Positions 1 to 8,496 of a DNA stretch of 64,000 bases are shown piece after piece. Both the position numbers and the translations under genes were made by a program. Source of the stretch: CAYFRC01 sp050946115 (GTDB lineage Bacteria; Bacillota; Clostridia; Christensenellales; Aristaeellaceae); assembly GCA_050946115.1 (NCBI GenBank), contig JBMNUF010000007.1, forward strand, positions 1 through 64,000. Direction: 5' to 3'. A model generated the notes under the pieces. That model was not told the DNA's origin. It worked only from the letters and a program-made list of their open reading frames with translations, and did no database searches. Within the stretch, counting starts at the first letter, position 1, and each line of letters starts with the position of its first letter.

Positions 1-106
1 GCCCTCCGGCAGGTATTCCTCGCTCTCGACCTGGCCGTATTCGTGCAGCAGGTTGAGCGATGCGCCCTTGTCGTAGGGGATGACCGCATCGATCGGACGG
101 AGAAGC
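1..106 (-). pseudogene. hflX 3'-end fragment, leftmost visible copy
   Basis: These bases match the C-terminal coding end of the intact hflX (4611-4716) and the second fragment (2078-2183). Only the inner part is visible because the window starts inside it. After about base 106 the match to hflX stops, while the match to the second module continues through the leader of the LRR gene. It has no start and no GTPase domain, so it cannot make a working HflX. Confidence 0.85.
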
Positions 107-292
107 GGTATTTCGGGTTCGGACATCCCCGTAAGGGGATTTACATGAAGCCTGTCGCCTGATTTCATTGCATTCGCGTTTCGGAGTGGTAACTGAATCA
201 ATAATCTGTATTGTGCAATCCGGCTTTATACTCTTGAATTTTTACATCGAGTATGATATGGTAGTGCAATGAATTGAGAGGGAGGAAATACT

Positions 293-1921
293 GTGAAAAA
301 ATGGTTTGAGATTTTTCTATCGTCCCTGAGGAGATATTTCGCACGTGCGGACATGGACAAGGGAAAAGAAATGCCGTTTCGGTATGTTGTTCTGGAAGAT
401 GGAACCGCAGAAATAACAAAATACACCGGAAACGCCGAAAACGTAGTGATTCCTTCGAGCTTGGACGCGCGTAAGGTAACTTCTCTCGGAAAGAGTGTAT
501 TTATTGGTAGTGATTTCATAAAGAGTATTACCCTGCCGGATTCCGTCACGACGATTGGTGAAGGTGCATTTTACGGGTGTTCTTCCCTTACGGACATCAC
601 CATACCCGACTCCGTCACGACGATTGGAGAAATTGCGTTTTGTCGGTGTAAATCACTAACGAGCGTTACTATCCCGGATTCCGTCAAGACCATGGGTGCA
701 AAGCACTTTGTGCATTGTAGTTCACTTGTATCTATAAACGTGTCGCCGGAACATAGCGCGCTGGCTGTGGTTGGCGGCGTATTGTTTGACAAAGCGATGA
801 AAACGCTGATATGCTATCCTGCGGGTCTTTCTGCCGAAACATATACAATCCCGCAAGGTATTGTCGCTATCGGAGAATATGCTTTTTATATGTGTGGCTC
901 ACTATGGAGAATTACTGTCCCTGACTCCGTTTCCTCTATTGGCGCGGGAGCTTTCCGAGGATACATGGGGCGGATGGTAAGCGTTGATCGTGGCTCGTAC
1001 GCGGAGCAATACGCAAAAGCGAACGGCATAACGTATGTCTATCCCGACGAGCCGAACGGCTCGCACCGTGCGCGGAATAATAATGCTATGAAAAAGGAAG
1101 AGAGTACCGCGGCAAAGGCTAAGACAAAGGCTAAGAGTGAGAAATTCACCTGCGGTGAGTATATGTATGTCGTTCTGGAAGATGGAACTGCGGAAATAGG
1201 AAAGTATACCGGGAGAAGCATCAATGTTACGATTCCTTCGAAACTGGATCGGTACACGGTAACATCTCTCGGGAATTATGCATTTGGTTGGTGTGAATCA
1301 CTGGCGAGCGTTACTATCCCGAACTCCGTCACGACGATTGGAGATTCTGCGTTTGATGGTTGTAAATCACTAACGAGCGTTACACTCCCGAACTCCGTCA
1401 CGACGATTGGAGATTCTGCGTTTTGTAGGTGTGACTCACTAACGAACGTTACTATTCCGGACTCCGTCACAACCATGGGCAAGAATCCCTTTGAGGATTG
1501 TAGTTCACTTGTATCTATAAACGTGTCGCAGGAACATAGCGCGTTGGCTGTGATTGACGGCGTATTGTTTGATAAAGCGATGAAAAAGCTGATATGCTAT
1601 CCTGTGGGTCTTTCTGCCGAAACATATACTATCCCGCAAGGCGTTGTCGTTATCGATGAAGGGGTTTTTTCTTTTTGTGACTCCTTAACAAGTATCACAA
1701 TCCCGGACTCCGTCACGAGGATTGGAAGTTCTGCGTTTTTGCACTGTGAATCACTAACGAGCGTTACCATCCCGGACTCCGTTACGTCGATTGGGGCTGG
1801 TGCGTTTTTTGCCTGCAAGGGGCTGAGGTTGACTGTCGGTCACGGCTCCTTCGCGGAGTTTTACGCAAACGACAGCTACAACGAGATACCGTTCACTTTT
1901 CCCGACGGCCTCTACTGGTAG
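293..1921 (+). CDS. BspA-type leucine-rich-repeat (LRR_5) protein, 542 aa
   Basis: The protein is built almost entirely of ~23-residue LRR_5 units of the form L-T-S-V-T-I-P-D-S-V-T-T-I-G-x-x-A-F-x-x-C, as in BspA/Treponema-type surface proteins. There are two LRR blocks, about residues 25-255 and 285-542. Each opens with a conserved cap (VVLEDGTAEI..YTG) and closes with a G-S-x-A-E-x-Y-A type cap. A Lys/Ala-rich linker (~258-285) joins them. The GTG start is set by AGGGAGG seven bases upstream. The N-terminus is short, basic and amphipathic; I see no clear cleavable signal peptide, lipobox or sorting motif, so cellular location is uncertain. BspA-like repeats commonly serve in host or surface binding; the ligand here is unknown. 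The gene is paralogous to the next one. Confidence 0.9.
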   Translation: MKKWFEIFLSSLRRYFARADMDKGKEMPFRYVVLEDGTAEITKYTGNAENVVIPSSLDARKVTSLGKSVFIGSDFIKSITLPDSVTTIGEGAFYGCSSLTDITIPDSVTTIGEIAFCRCKSLTSVTIPDSVKTMGAKHFVHCSSLVSINVSPEHSALAVVGGVLFDKAMKTLICYPAGLSAETYTIPQGIVAIGEYAFYMCGSLWRITVPDSVSSIGAGAFRGYMGRMVSVDRGSYAEQYAKANGITYVYPDEPNGSHRARNNNAMKKEESTAAKAKTKAKSEKFTCGEYMYVVLEDGTAEIGKYTGRSINVTIPSKLDRYTVTSLGNYAFGWCESLASVTIPNSVTTIGDSAFDGCKSLTSVTLPNSVTTIGDSAFCRCDSLTNVTIPDSVTTMGKNPFEDCSSLVSINVSQEHSALAVIDGVLFDKAMKKLICYPVGLSAETYTIPQGVVVIDEGVFSFCDSLTSITIPDSVTRIGSSAFLHCESLTSVTIPDSVTSIGAGAFFACKGLRLTVGHGSFAEFYANDSYNEIPFTFPDGLYW

Positions 1922-1939
1922 AACGGCTGAAGGCGCAAC

Positions 1940-1979
1940 AAAGCGGGCGGCGAGGGTTTTTCTCGTCGCCCGCTTTTTG
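1940..1979 (+). terminator. Rho-independent terminator of first LRR gene
   Basis: A 15-bp stem (1940-1954 with 1962-1976, one G-U pair) has a GGTTTTT loop and a run of T. It starts 18 bases after the LRR stop codon. An almost identical copy follows the second LRR gene. The A-rich left flank means it could also act on transcripts coming from the hflX side. Confidence 0.85.
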
Positions 1980-1999
1980 GTTTTGGTGTATTGCGCCGC

Positions 2000-2183
2000 C
2001 TATTCCTTCAGCAGCGCGATGCCCATTTTCTCTAACTTTTGCAATAGTGCCGCGTCCGCATACGCCTGTACGCGCGTGCCCTCCGGCAGGTATTCCTCGC
2101 TCTCGACCTGGCCGTATTCGTGCAGCAGGTTGAGCGATGCGCCCTTGTCGTAGGGGATGACCGCATCGATCGGACGGAGAAGC
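2000..2183 (-). pseudogene. hflX 3'-end fragment, second copy
   Basis: Read on the minus strand this encodes the last ~60 residues of HflX (from PID.VIPYDKGASL to the final LLKE and stop), nearly identical to the intact gene at 4533-4716. Upstream the frame stays open to 2278, but those 35 residues are unrelated to HflX and lie in the LRR gene leader. With no G domain it is a relic, or a homology block carried with each LRR module. It sits tail-to-tail with the upstream LRR gene, as the true hflX does with the second LRR gene. Confidence 0.9.
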
Positions 2184-2369
2184 GGTATTTCGGGTTCGGA
2201 CATCTCCGTAAGGGGATTTACATGAAGCCTGTCGCCTGATTTCATTGCATTCGCGTTTCGGAGCGGTAACTGAATCAATAATCTGTATTGTGCAATCCGG
2301 CTTTATACTCTTGAATTTTTACATCGAGTATGATATGGTAGTGCAATGAATTGAGAGGGAGGAAATACT

Positions 2370-4451
2370 GTGAAAAAATGGTTTGAGATTTTCCTATCGT
2401 CTCTGAGGAGATATTTCGCACGTACGGACATGGACAAGGGAAAAGAAATGCTGTTTCGGTATGTCGTTCTGGAAGATGGAACCGCGGAAATAGTAGAGTA
2501 TACCGGGATAAGCGTCAATCTTACGATTCCCTCGAAACTGGATCGGTACACGGTAACATCTATCGGGAATTCTGCGTTTAGAGGTTGCTTTTTCCCGAGG
2601 AGTATTACAATCCCGAACTCCGTCACGACGATTGGAATTGGCGCATTTCGTGAGTGTGCCCCACTAACGAGCGTTGCTATCCCGAACTCCGTCACGACGA
2701 TTGGTGCAGGTGCATTTTTCATGTGTATTTCCCTTGCGGACATCACCATACCCGACTCCGTCACGACGATTGAAGCGTTTGCGTTTGGTGGGTGTCAATC
2801 ACTAACGAGTGTTGCTATCCCGAACTCCGTCACGACTATTGGAGATAATGCGTTTGTTGGGTGTAAATCACTAACGAGTGTTACTATCCCGGACTCCGTC
2901 AAGACGATTGGGAATTTGGCGTTTAGTGTGTGTAAATTACTAACGAGCGTTACTATCCTGAACTCCGTCACGACAATTGGAGATGGGGCGTTTAATGGGT
3001 GTTGCGCACTAATGAGCGTTACTATCCCAGACTCCGTCAAGACCATGGACGGGAATCCCTTTGCGAATTGTAACTCGCTTGTGTCTATAAACGTGTCGCC
3101 AGAACATAGCGCGCTGGCTGTGGTTGACGGCGTATTGTTTGACAAAGCGATGAAAAAGCTGATATGCTATCCTGCGGGTCTTTCTGCCGAGACATATACA
3201 ACCCCGCAAGATATTGTCGCTATCGGAGAAAATGCTTTTCGTGGTTGTGAATCGCTAACGAGCATCACGATCCTGAACTCCGTCACGACGATTGGAGGTG
3301 CTGCGTTTGGTTGGTGTAAATCACTAACAAGCGTTACTATCCCAGATTCCGTCAAGACCATGGGTGAGAATCCCTTTGTGGGTTGTAGTTCACTTGTATC
3401 TATAAACGTGTCGCAGGAACATAGCGCGCTGGCTGTGGTTGACGGCGCATTGTTTGACAAAGCGATGAAAAAGCTGATATGCTATCCTGCGGGTCTTTCT
3501 GCCGAAACATATACAATCCCGCAAGGTATTGTCGCTATCGGAGAATATGCTTTTTATAGTTGTGACTCACTAACGAGCGTTACTGTCCCTGACTCCGTTT
3601 CCTCTATTGGCGAGGGAGCTTTCCAAGGATGCGGGGGGCTGACGTTAAGCGTTGGTGGTGGCTCGTACGCGGAGCAATACGCAAAAGCGAACGGCATACG
3701 ATATGCCTATCCCGACAAACCGAACGACTCGCACCGTGCGCGGAATAATAATGCTATGAAAAAGGAAGAGAGTACCGCGGCAAAGGCTAAGAGTGAGACA
3801 TTCACCTGCGGTGAGTATATGTATATCGTCCTAGAAAATGGAACTGCGGAAATAGGAAAGTATACTGGGAGAAGCATCAATGTTGAGATTCCTTCGAAAC
3901 TGGATCGGTACACAGTAACAACTATCGGGGATTTTGCATTTGGTTTGTGTGTATCACTAACGAGCGGTGCTATCCCGAACTCCGTCACGACGATTGGTGC
4001 AGGTGCATTTTTCATGTGTATTTCCCTTGCGGACATCACCATACCCGACTCCGTCACGACGATTGGAGATTCTGCGTTTGGTGGGTGTAAATCACTAACG
4101 AGCGTTACCATCCCTAACTCCGTTACGACGATTGGAAATTCTGCGTTTGTTTCGTGTGACTCACTAACGAGCGCTACCATCCCGAACTCCGTCACGACGA
4201 TTGGGGATTGTGCGTTTAGTGGGTGTAAATCACTAACGAACGTTACTATCCCGAACTCTGTTATGACGATAGGAGATTATGCGTTTTGTCATTGCGAATT
4301 CCTAAAGAGCGTTACTATTCCGGACTCCGTTTCCTCTATTGGCGAGGGAGCTTTCGAAAGATGTGAGACGCTGACGTTGACCGTCATTTCTGGCTCCTAC
4401 GCGGAGCAATACGCGAAGGACAAACGCATACCGTATATCTATTCCGACTGA
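2370..4451 (+). CDS. BspA-type leucine-rich-repeat (LRR_5) protein, 693 aa
   Basis: This is a longer paralogue of the protein at 293-1921, with the same GTG start, the same ribosome binding site and a nearly identical first 30 residues. It has two LRR blocks (about 25-455 and 485-693) joined by the same Lys/Ala-rich linker. The extra length comes from more 23-residue (69-bp) LRR units in both blocks. The subrepeat that starts S-I-N-V-S and contains D-K-A-M-K-x-L-I-C-Y-P, typical of BspA proteins, occurs twice in block one. Adjacent units are so alike at DNA level that copy-number change by slippage or recombination is likely. I see no signal peptide or anchor. Function beyond binding is not assignable. 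Confidence 0.9.
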   Translation: MKKWFEIFLSSLRRYFARTDMDKGKEMLFRYVVLEDGTAEIVEYTGISVNLTIPSKLDRYTVTSIGNSAFRGCFFPRSITIPNSVTTIGIGAFRECAPLTSVAIPNSVTTIGAGAFFMCISLADITIPDSVTTIEAFAFGGCQSLTSVAIPNSVTTIGDNAFVGCKSLTSVTIPDSVKTIGNLAFSVCKLLTSVTILNSVTTIGDGAFNGCCALMSVTIPDSVKTMDGNPFANCNSLVSINVSPEHSALAVVDGVLFDKAMKKLICYPAGLSAETYTTPQDIVAIGENAFRGCESLTSITILNSVTTIGGAAFGWCKSLTSVTIPDSVKTMGENPFVGCSSLVSINVSQEHSALAVVDGALFDKAMKKLICYPAGLSAETYTIPQGIVAIGEYAFYSCDSLTSVTVPDSVSSIGEGAFQGCGGLTLSVGGGSYAEQYAKANGIRYAYPDKPNDSHRARNNNAMKKEESTAAKAKSETFTCGEYMYIVLENGTAEIGKYTGRSINVEIPSKLDRYTVTTIGDFAFGLCVSLTSGAIPNSVTTIGAGAFFMCISLADITIPDSVTTIGDSAFGGCKSLTSVTIPNSVTTIGNSAFVSCDSLTSATIPNSVTTIGDCAFSGCKSLTNVTIPNSVMTIGDYAFCHCEFLKSVTIPDSVSSIGEGAFERCETLTLTVISGSYAEQYAKDKRIPYIYSD

Positions 4452-4472
4452 TTGAGCGGCTGAAGGCGCAAC

Positions 4473-4512
4473 AAAGCGGGCGGCGAGGGTTTTTCTCGTC
4501 GCCCGCTTTTTG
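4473..4512 (+). terminator. Rho-independent terminator of second LRR gene
   Basis: A 15-bp stem (4473-4487 with 4495-4509) is followed by T residues, the same structure as at 1940-1979. It lies between the convergent LRR gene and hflX stop codons. Confidence 0.85.
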
Positions 4513-4532
4513 GTTTTGGGGTATCGCGCCGC

Positions 4533-6302
4533 CTATTCCTTCAGCAGCGCGATGCCCATTTTCTCTAACTTTTGCAATAGTGCAGCGTCCGCATACGCCT
4601 GCACGCGCGTGCCCTCCGGCAGGTATTCCTCGCTCTCGACCTGGCCGTATTCGTGCAGCAGGTTGAGCGATGCGCCCTTGTCATAGGGGATGACCACGTC
4701 GATCGGGCGGCGAAGCTGGGCGACGCGCTTTGCGATCTCCTTGCGCAGGCGGTCGAGCCCCGTGCCGGTGGCGGCGGAGATCAGGATCGCGTCGCGCGGC
4801 TCGATCACGCCGCCGATCTGCGCGATGTCCGCCTTGTTGAGCGCCTCCAGGACCGGCACGTTCGACGCGCCGAGCGAATCGAGCACCTCAAACACCGTCT
4901 TGCGCTGCTGCGCATACTGGGGCGATGCGAGGTCGGACACCACGACCAACAGATCCGCGTACAGCGCCTCTTCCAGCGTGGATTTGAACGCCTCGACCAG
5001 CGGGTGCGGCAGCTTTCGGATGAAGCCGACCGTATCGACCAACATGCATTCGCGGTTGTCGGGCAGATCGATTTTTCGCATGACGGGGTCGAGCGTCGCG
5101 AAGAGCTTGTCCTCCACCAATACGTCGGAACCGGATAGCGCGTTGAGCAGCGTCGATTTCCCCGAGTTGGTGTATCCCACGAGCGCGACGACCGTCTGCC
5201 TGTCCTTCCTGCGGCGCGTGCGCCGCAAATCGCGCTGCTTTTCAAGCTGGCGCAGTTCGTCCGTCAGGTCGTCGATGCGCTTTCGGATGCGCCGCCTGTC
5301 CACCTCAAGCTGCGTTTCGCCGGGGCCCCTCGTGCCGATGCCGCCGCCCAAGCGGCTGAGCGCGGTGCCGATGCCCGTCAGGCGCGGCAGGCGGTATTTG
5401 AGCTGCGCCAGCTCCACCTGCAGCTTACCCTCGCTGCTCTGCGCGCGGCGGGCGAAGATGTCCAAGATGAGCGCGGTGCGGTCGATCACGCGGGTGGAGA
5501 GGATTTCCTCCAAGTTTTTTTGCTGCGCGCCCGTCAGTTCGTCGTCGAAGACGACGAGATCGATCTCCTGCGCCTGGCAGTCCAGCTGCAGCGATTCCGC
5601 CTTGCCGCGCCCGATGAAGGTCGCGGGGTCGGGTTTTTGGCGCTTCTGCAGCACGCGGGAGACGACGATCGCGCCGGCGGTGGTCGCAAGGGCGTTCAGT
5701 TCGTCCAAAGACGTATCGGAATCCGTCGAGACGAGCAGCGCCTTTTCGGCGTGCTCCACGACGTCGAGCAGCTTTTCCGCCTTTTCGAGGCGCAGCTCCG
5801 TCAGCTCGATCTCGCGCAGCCAAATGCCCTGCGGGATTCTGCCGGGCTTTACGGGGCCGTACTTCAGCACGGAAAGCCTGCCGTATTCGACATCGCCCAG
5901 AAACGCCGCGCTGATGCCGGTGGCCCTGCCGCCTTCCACGCCGATGGCGACCATCGCGTCGAAGCGGAGGAGGCGCAGCGCCTGTTCGTCCACGTCCGAA
6001 AGCCGCGCGCTGCCGCCGGGATGCGTGTGGATGCAGCGCAGCCCGCAGAGGCGCGAGAACGAGCGGAACATGCGCCGCTCGGGGAGGCCAACGCTCGAGA
6101 TCGAGCCGATGCTGATCTCCAGGATGTTGCCCTCGCGCGTCAGATAGACCATGACCTCGCGGTTCAACTGCTCTGTAAAGCGCACGAGGAGCTGCACCAG
6201 CCTGTCCGGCAGGAAATCCATCCTGTCGAACTCCATATCATACAGCCGTTCGAGCTCCTGCAGTACGCTTTCGCGGATGCCGGTGGTATCGCCGTGTATC
6301 AT
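4533..6302 (-). CDS. hflX: GTPase HflX with JAMM-like N-terminal domain, 589 aa
   Basis: HflX is a ribosome-associated GTPase that splits stalled or hibernating ribosomes under stress. The G domain has a P-loop GYTNSGKST at ~376-384, DTVGF, NKAD and a late ISAAT. Before it lie the HflX linker motifs (FIGRGKAESL, DELTGAQQKNLE, GPGETQLEVDRRRI). The first ~165 residues form an extension seen in clostridial HflX. It contains H92-T-H94-x7-S102-x2-D105, which fits the JAMM/MPN metal-site pattern. The start codon has only a weak GGAG 13 bases upstream; the gene follows nifU by 26 bases and is probably cotranscribed with it. Its 3' 180 bp are duplicated twice to the left. Confidence in HflX is very high; activity of the N-terminal domain is not known. 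Confidence 0.96.
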   Translation of the reverse strand: MIHGDTTGIRESVLQELERLYDMEFDRMDFLPDRLVQLLVRFTEQLNREVMVYLTREGNILEISIGSISSVGLPERRMFRSFSRLCGLRCIHTHPGGSARLSDVDEQALRLLRFDAMVAIGVEGGRATGISAAFLGDVEYGRLSVLKYGPVKPGRIPQGIWLREIELTELRLEKAEKLLDVVEHAEKALLVSTDSDTSLDELNALATTAGAIVVSRVLQKRQKPDPATFIGRGKAESLQLDCQAQEIDLVVFDDELTGAQQKNLEEILSTRVIDRTALILDIFARRAQSSEGKLQVELAQLKYRLPRLTGIGTALSRLGGGIGTRGPGETQLEVDRRRIRKRIDDLTDELRQLEKQRDLRRTRRRKDRQTVVALVGYTNSGKSTLLNALSGSDVLVEDKLFATLDPVMRKIDLPDNRECMLVDTVGFIRKLPHPLVEAFKSTLEEALYADLLVVVSDLASPQYAQQRKTVFEVLDSLGASNVPVLEALNKADIAQIGGVIEPRDAILISAATGTGLDRLRKEIAKRVAQLRRPIDVVIPYDKGASLNLLHEYGQVESEEYLPEGTRVQAYADAALLQKLEKMGIALLKE

Positions 6303-6328
6303 GGCGCATTATCAACTCCGTTACAGTA

Positions 6329-6715
6329 TTATTCCGAGATTTCCCCCGCGGCGAGGCGGTTCTTGTAGTCCGCGATCGCCGTGTGGAGCGCTTCCTCCGC
6401 AAGCACGGAGCAGTGCAGCTTTACGGGCGGCAGCCCGCCCAAGGAATCCGTGACCATCTTGTTCGTGATCGCGAGCGCCTCGTCGATCGTCTTTCCCATG
6501 ACCATCTCGGTCGCGCGGGAGGAGGTCGCGATCGCCGCGCCGCAGCCGTAGGTCTTGAACTTCACGTCCGTGATGACGCCCTTTTCCACCTTGATGGAAA
6601 TCCTCATGATGTCGCCGCACTTGGCGTTTCCGACCTGGCCCACGCCGGAGGGGTTTTCGATCTCGCCGACATTCCTGGGGTTCATGAAATGATCCATTAC
6701 CTGTTCCGTGTACAT
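6329..6715 (-). CDS. nifU: NifU/IscU-type Fe-S cluster scaffold, 128 aa
   Basis: This small scaffold assembles [2Fe-2S]/[4Fe-4S] clusters from sulfur delivered by the cysteine desulfurase encoded just upstream. The three ligand cysteines are visible in NAKCGD, TYGCGAA and LHCSVL, and Asp follows the first Cys region as in IscU. Length is normal for the short IscU-like form without a C-terminal Nfu domain. AGAAGG lies seven bases before the ATG. It is the third gene of iscR-nifS-nifU-hflX. Confidence 0.95.
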   Translation of the reverse strand: MYTEQVMDHFMNPRNVGEIENPSGVGQVGNAKCGDIMRISIKVEKGVITDVKFKTYGCGAAIATSSRATEMVMGKTIDEALAITNKMVTDSLGGLPPVKLHCSVLAEEALHTAIADYKNRLAAGEISE

Positions 6716-6733
6716 GATGAAGCCTTCTTTCTT

Positions 6734-7912
6734 TTAATTGGCGCTTGTTTCTTCGTTGAGAGGGGACATGGCGCGCAGCCGCAGTACGATTTCCTTCAGC
6801 GATTCGATGACATATTCGACTTCTTCCATGGTGTTTTCTTCGCTCAGCGAGAAGCGGAGCGAGCCGTGCGCGATTTCGTGCGGGAGCCCGATCGCGAGCA
6901 GTACGTGCGAGGGATCGAGCGAGCCGGAGGTGCATGCGGAGCCGGAGGACGCCGCGATGCCCTTGAGGTCCAGCGCCAGGAGGAGCGACTCGCCCTCGAC
7001 ATAGCGGATGGAGACGTTGCAGTTGCCGGGCAGGCGCTCTGTCGCGTGGCCGTTGAGACGCACATCGGGGATGCCGGTTACGATGCCCTCGATGAGCCTG
7101 TCGCGCAGCTTTGTTTCGTAGGCTATGCGCTCATCCAGACGGCTCGTCGCCTTCTCGACGGCATAGCCGAGTGCGACGATGGAGGCGAGGTTTTCCGTGC
7201 CCGCGCGCTGCGTCCTCTCCTGCGCGCCGCCGCGCACGAAGCGATCGATCTTCACGCCCGTTTTGATGTAGAGCGCGCCCACGCCCTTGGGCGCGTGGAG
7301 CTTGTGCCCCGAGAGGGAGAGCATGTCGATGTCCAGGCGCTCGACGTCGATTTCCATGTTGCCGACCGCCTGCACCGCGTCCGTGTGGAAGAGGCAGCCG
7401 TGCGCCTTCGCAACCCGCGCGAGCTCCATGATCGGCTGGATCGTGCCGATTTCGTTGTTCGCCATCATGATGGTGACGAGCGTCGTATCCGGGCGGAGCG
7501 CCTTTTCGAGCGTTTCCGGGTGCACGATGCCGTATTCGTCCGCAGGCAGGTAGGTCACCTCGAAGCCCTCTTTTTCGAGCTGCTCGCAGGTGTGGAGCAC
7601 GGCGTGGTGCTCGATCGCGCTCGTGACAATGTGCTTGCCCCTGTTTTTGTTCGCGTACGCCGCGCCGCGGATCGCCCAGTTGTCGGCCTCCGTGCCGGAA
7701 CCGGTGAAATAGATTTCGTTGGGCTTCGCGTTGAGACCCGCTGCGACCTGCCGCCGCGCCGCCTCGAGCGCCTTGCGCGCCTCCCTGCCGAAGGCGTGTA
7801 CGCTGGAGGGATTGCCGTAGATTTCCGTGAGGTAGGGCAGCATCTTTTCCAGAATGTCCTCCGTCACGCGGGTGGTGGCGGCGTTGTCCATATATACTTT
7901 CTTCTGTGTCAT
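6734..7912 (-). CDS. nifS: Cysteine desulfurase NifS/IscS, 392 aa
   Basis: This PLP enzyme converts L-cysteine to alanine and passes persulfide sulfur to the NifU scaffold. The PLP lysine lies in SLSGHKLHAPKG, and the catalytic Cys is in the mobile loop GSACTSGSLDPSH. N-terminal MDNAATT is typical of group I desulfurases. Length fits the family. The start is preceded by AAAGGGG, which overlaps the end of iscR. The gene sits between iscR and nifU and is surely in one operon with them. Confidence 0.96.
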   Translation of the reverse strand: MTQKKVYMDNAATTRVTEDILEKMLPYLTEIYGNPSSVHAFGREARKALEAARRQVAAGLNAKPNEIYFTGSGTEADNWAIRGAAYANKNRGKHIVTSAIEHHAVLHTCEQLEKEGFEVTYLPADEYGIVHPETLEKALRPDTTLVTIMMANNEIGTIQPIMELARVAKAHGCLFHTDAVQAVGNMEIDVERLDIDMLSLSGHKLHAPKGVGALYIKTGVKIDRFVRGGAQERTQRAGTENLASIVALGYAVEKATSRLDERIAYETKLRDRLIEGIVTGIPDVRLNGHATERLPGNCNVSIRYVEGESLLLALDLKGIAASSGSACTSGSLDPSHVLLAIGLPHEIAHGSLRFSLSEENTMEEVEYVIESLKEIVLRLRAMSPLNEETSAN

Positions 7913-7918
7913 CGTCTT

Positions 7919-8347
7919 TTACCCCTTTGCGTTCAGGCGCGCTTCGTCCTGCAGCATATCGTGCAGGGTGATGCCGTCTGCGATTTCGTTCAAACCGTCC
8001 CTGAGCTTTTGCCAGACGAGCCGCGTCGGGCAGCGGCACGCCCTGTCGCAGGCATCCTCCTCGAGCAGGCAATCCGCCAGCGCGAAGTCGCCCTCCAGGG
8101 AGCGCAATATCTCCCCGACCGCGATATACTCGGGCGGGCGGGAGAGCGTGTAGCCGCCCTGCGCGCCGCGAATGCTGTTTACGAGGCCCGCCCTGCGCAG
8201 CACCGCGACGAGCTGCTCGAGATATGCCTCGGAAATCAGCTGGCGCTCGGCGATCTGCTTGATGGACTGCGCTTCGCCCGCATCGTAGTGCTGCGCGAGG
8301 TCGAACATGGCGTGTATGCCGTAGCGCCCCCTCGTCGAAAGCTTCAT
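7919..8347 (-). CDS. iscR: Rrf2-family Fe-S regulator IscR, 142 aa
   Basis: This winged-helix Rrf2-family repressor senses Fe-S supply. The N-terminus (KLSTRGRYGIHAMFDLA) and the helix-turn-helix followed by VLRRAGLVNSIRGAQGGY are classic. Cysteines in CLLEEDACDRACRCP can bind an iron-sulfur cluster. It is the first gene of the iscR-nifS-nifU-hflX operon. A near-palindrome just after its transcription start suggests autoregulation. CymR-like cysteine regulators belong to the same family, but the downstream nifS-nifU and the extra cysteines favour IscR. Confidence 0.9.
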   Translation of the reverse strand: MKLSTRGRYGIHAMFDLAQHYDAGEAQSIKQIAERQLISEAYLEQLVAVLRRAGLVNSIRGAQGGYTLSRPPEYIAVGEILRSLEGDFALADCLLEEDACDRACRCPTRLVWQKLRDGLNEIADGITLHDMLQDEARLNAKG

Positions 8348-8368
8348 GCGCGTCCCTCCTTCAAAATC

Positions 8369-8383
8369 CGACCTAATTGGTAG
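8369..8383. promoter_or_regulatory. Candidate IscR operator
   Basis: CGACCTAATTGGTAG is an imperfect inverted repeat (CGACC..GGTAG around AATT). It lies about ten bases downstream of the predicted iscR start of transcription and upstream of the iscR ribosome binding site. Rrf2-type repressors often bind there to control their own operon. Assignment to IscR is inference. Confidence 0.45.
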
Positions 8384-8399
8384 GCTTTATTTCGAGCGT

Positions 8400-8428
8400 A
8401 TTGTACCACCGGCGGCGTGCGCTGTCAA
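8400..8428 (-). promoter_or_regulatory. Promoter of iscR-nifS-nifU-hflX
   Basis: On the minus strand TTGACA is followed after 17 bases by TACAAT. This is a near-consensus housekeeping promoter, diverging from the licD promoter ~70 bp away. Confidence 0.85.
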
Positions 8429-8496
8429 GAGAAAAATCCGCGAATTCCGACTGTTTTACTATAAATTCACGTTGGCGGCGTTTCCCCGAAATTCAT

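Larger units (their letters stand above)
1..4716. repeat. Tandem array of BspA-gene / hflX-tail modules
   Basis: Bases 1-293 match 2078-2370 with a constant offset of 2077 and only a few substitutions. Bases 1921-2183 match 4451-4716, including the terminator and the last ~180 bp of hflX. Each module is therefore a 5' leader, a GTG-started leucine-rich-repeat gene, a terminator and a copy of the hflX 3' end. Only the rightmost tail joins a complete hflX gene. The modules differ in length (about 2.08 and 2.5 kb) because their genes hold different numbers of LRR units. The array is cut by the left edge, so total copy number is unknown. Duplication by recombination between hflX tails is the simplest reading, but that is inference. 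Confidence 0.9.

Noticed and set aside
293..4451. Diversity-generating retroelement acting on the LRR genes
   Set aside because: No reverse transcriptase gene or template repeat with adenine-specific changes is seen; differences between repeats are of all kinds.
293..4451. CRISPR-like repeats
   Set aside because: The regular ~69-bp periodicity is in-frame protein repeat (LRR_5), with no unique spacers and no cas genes.
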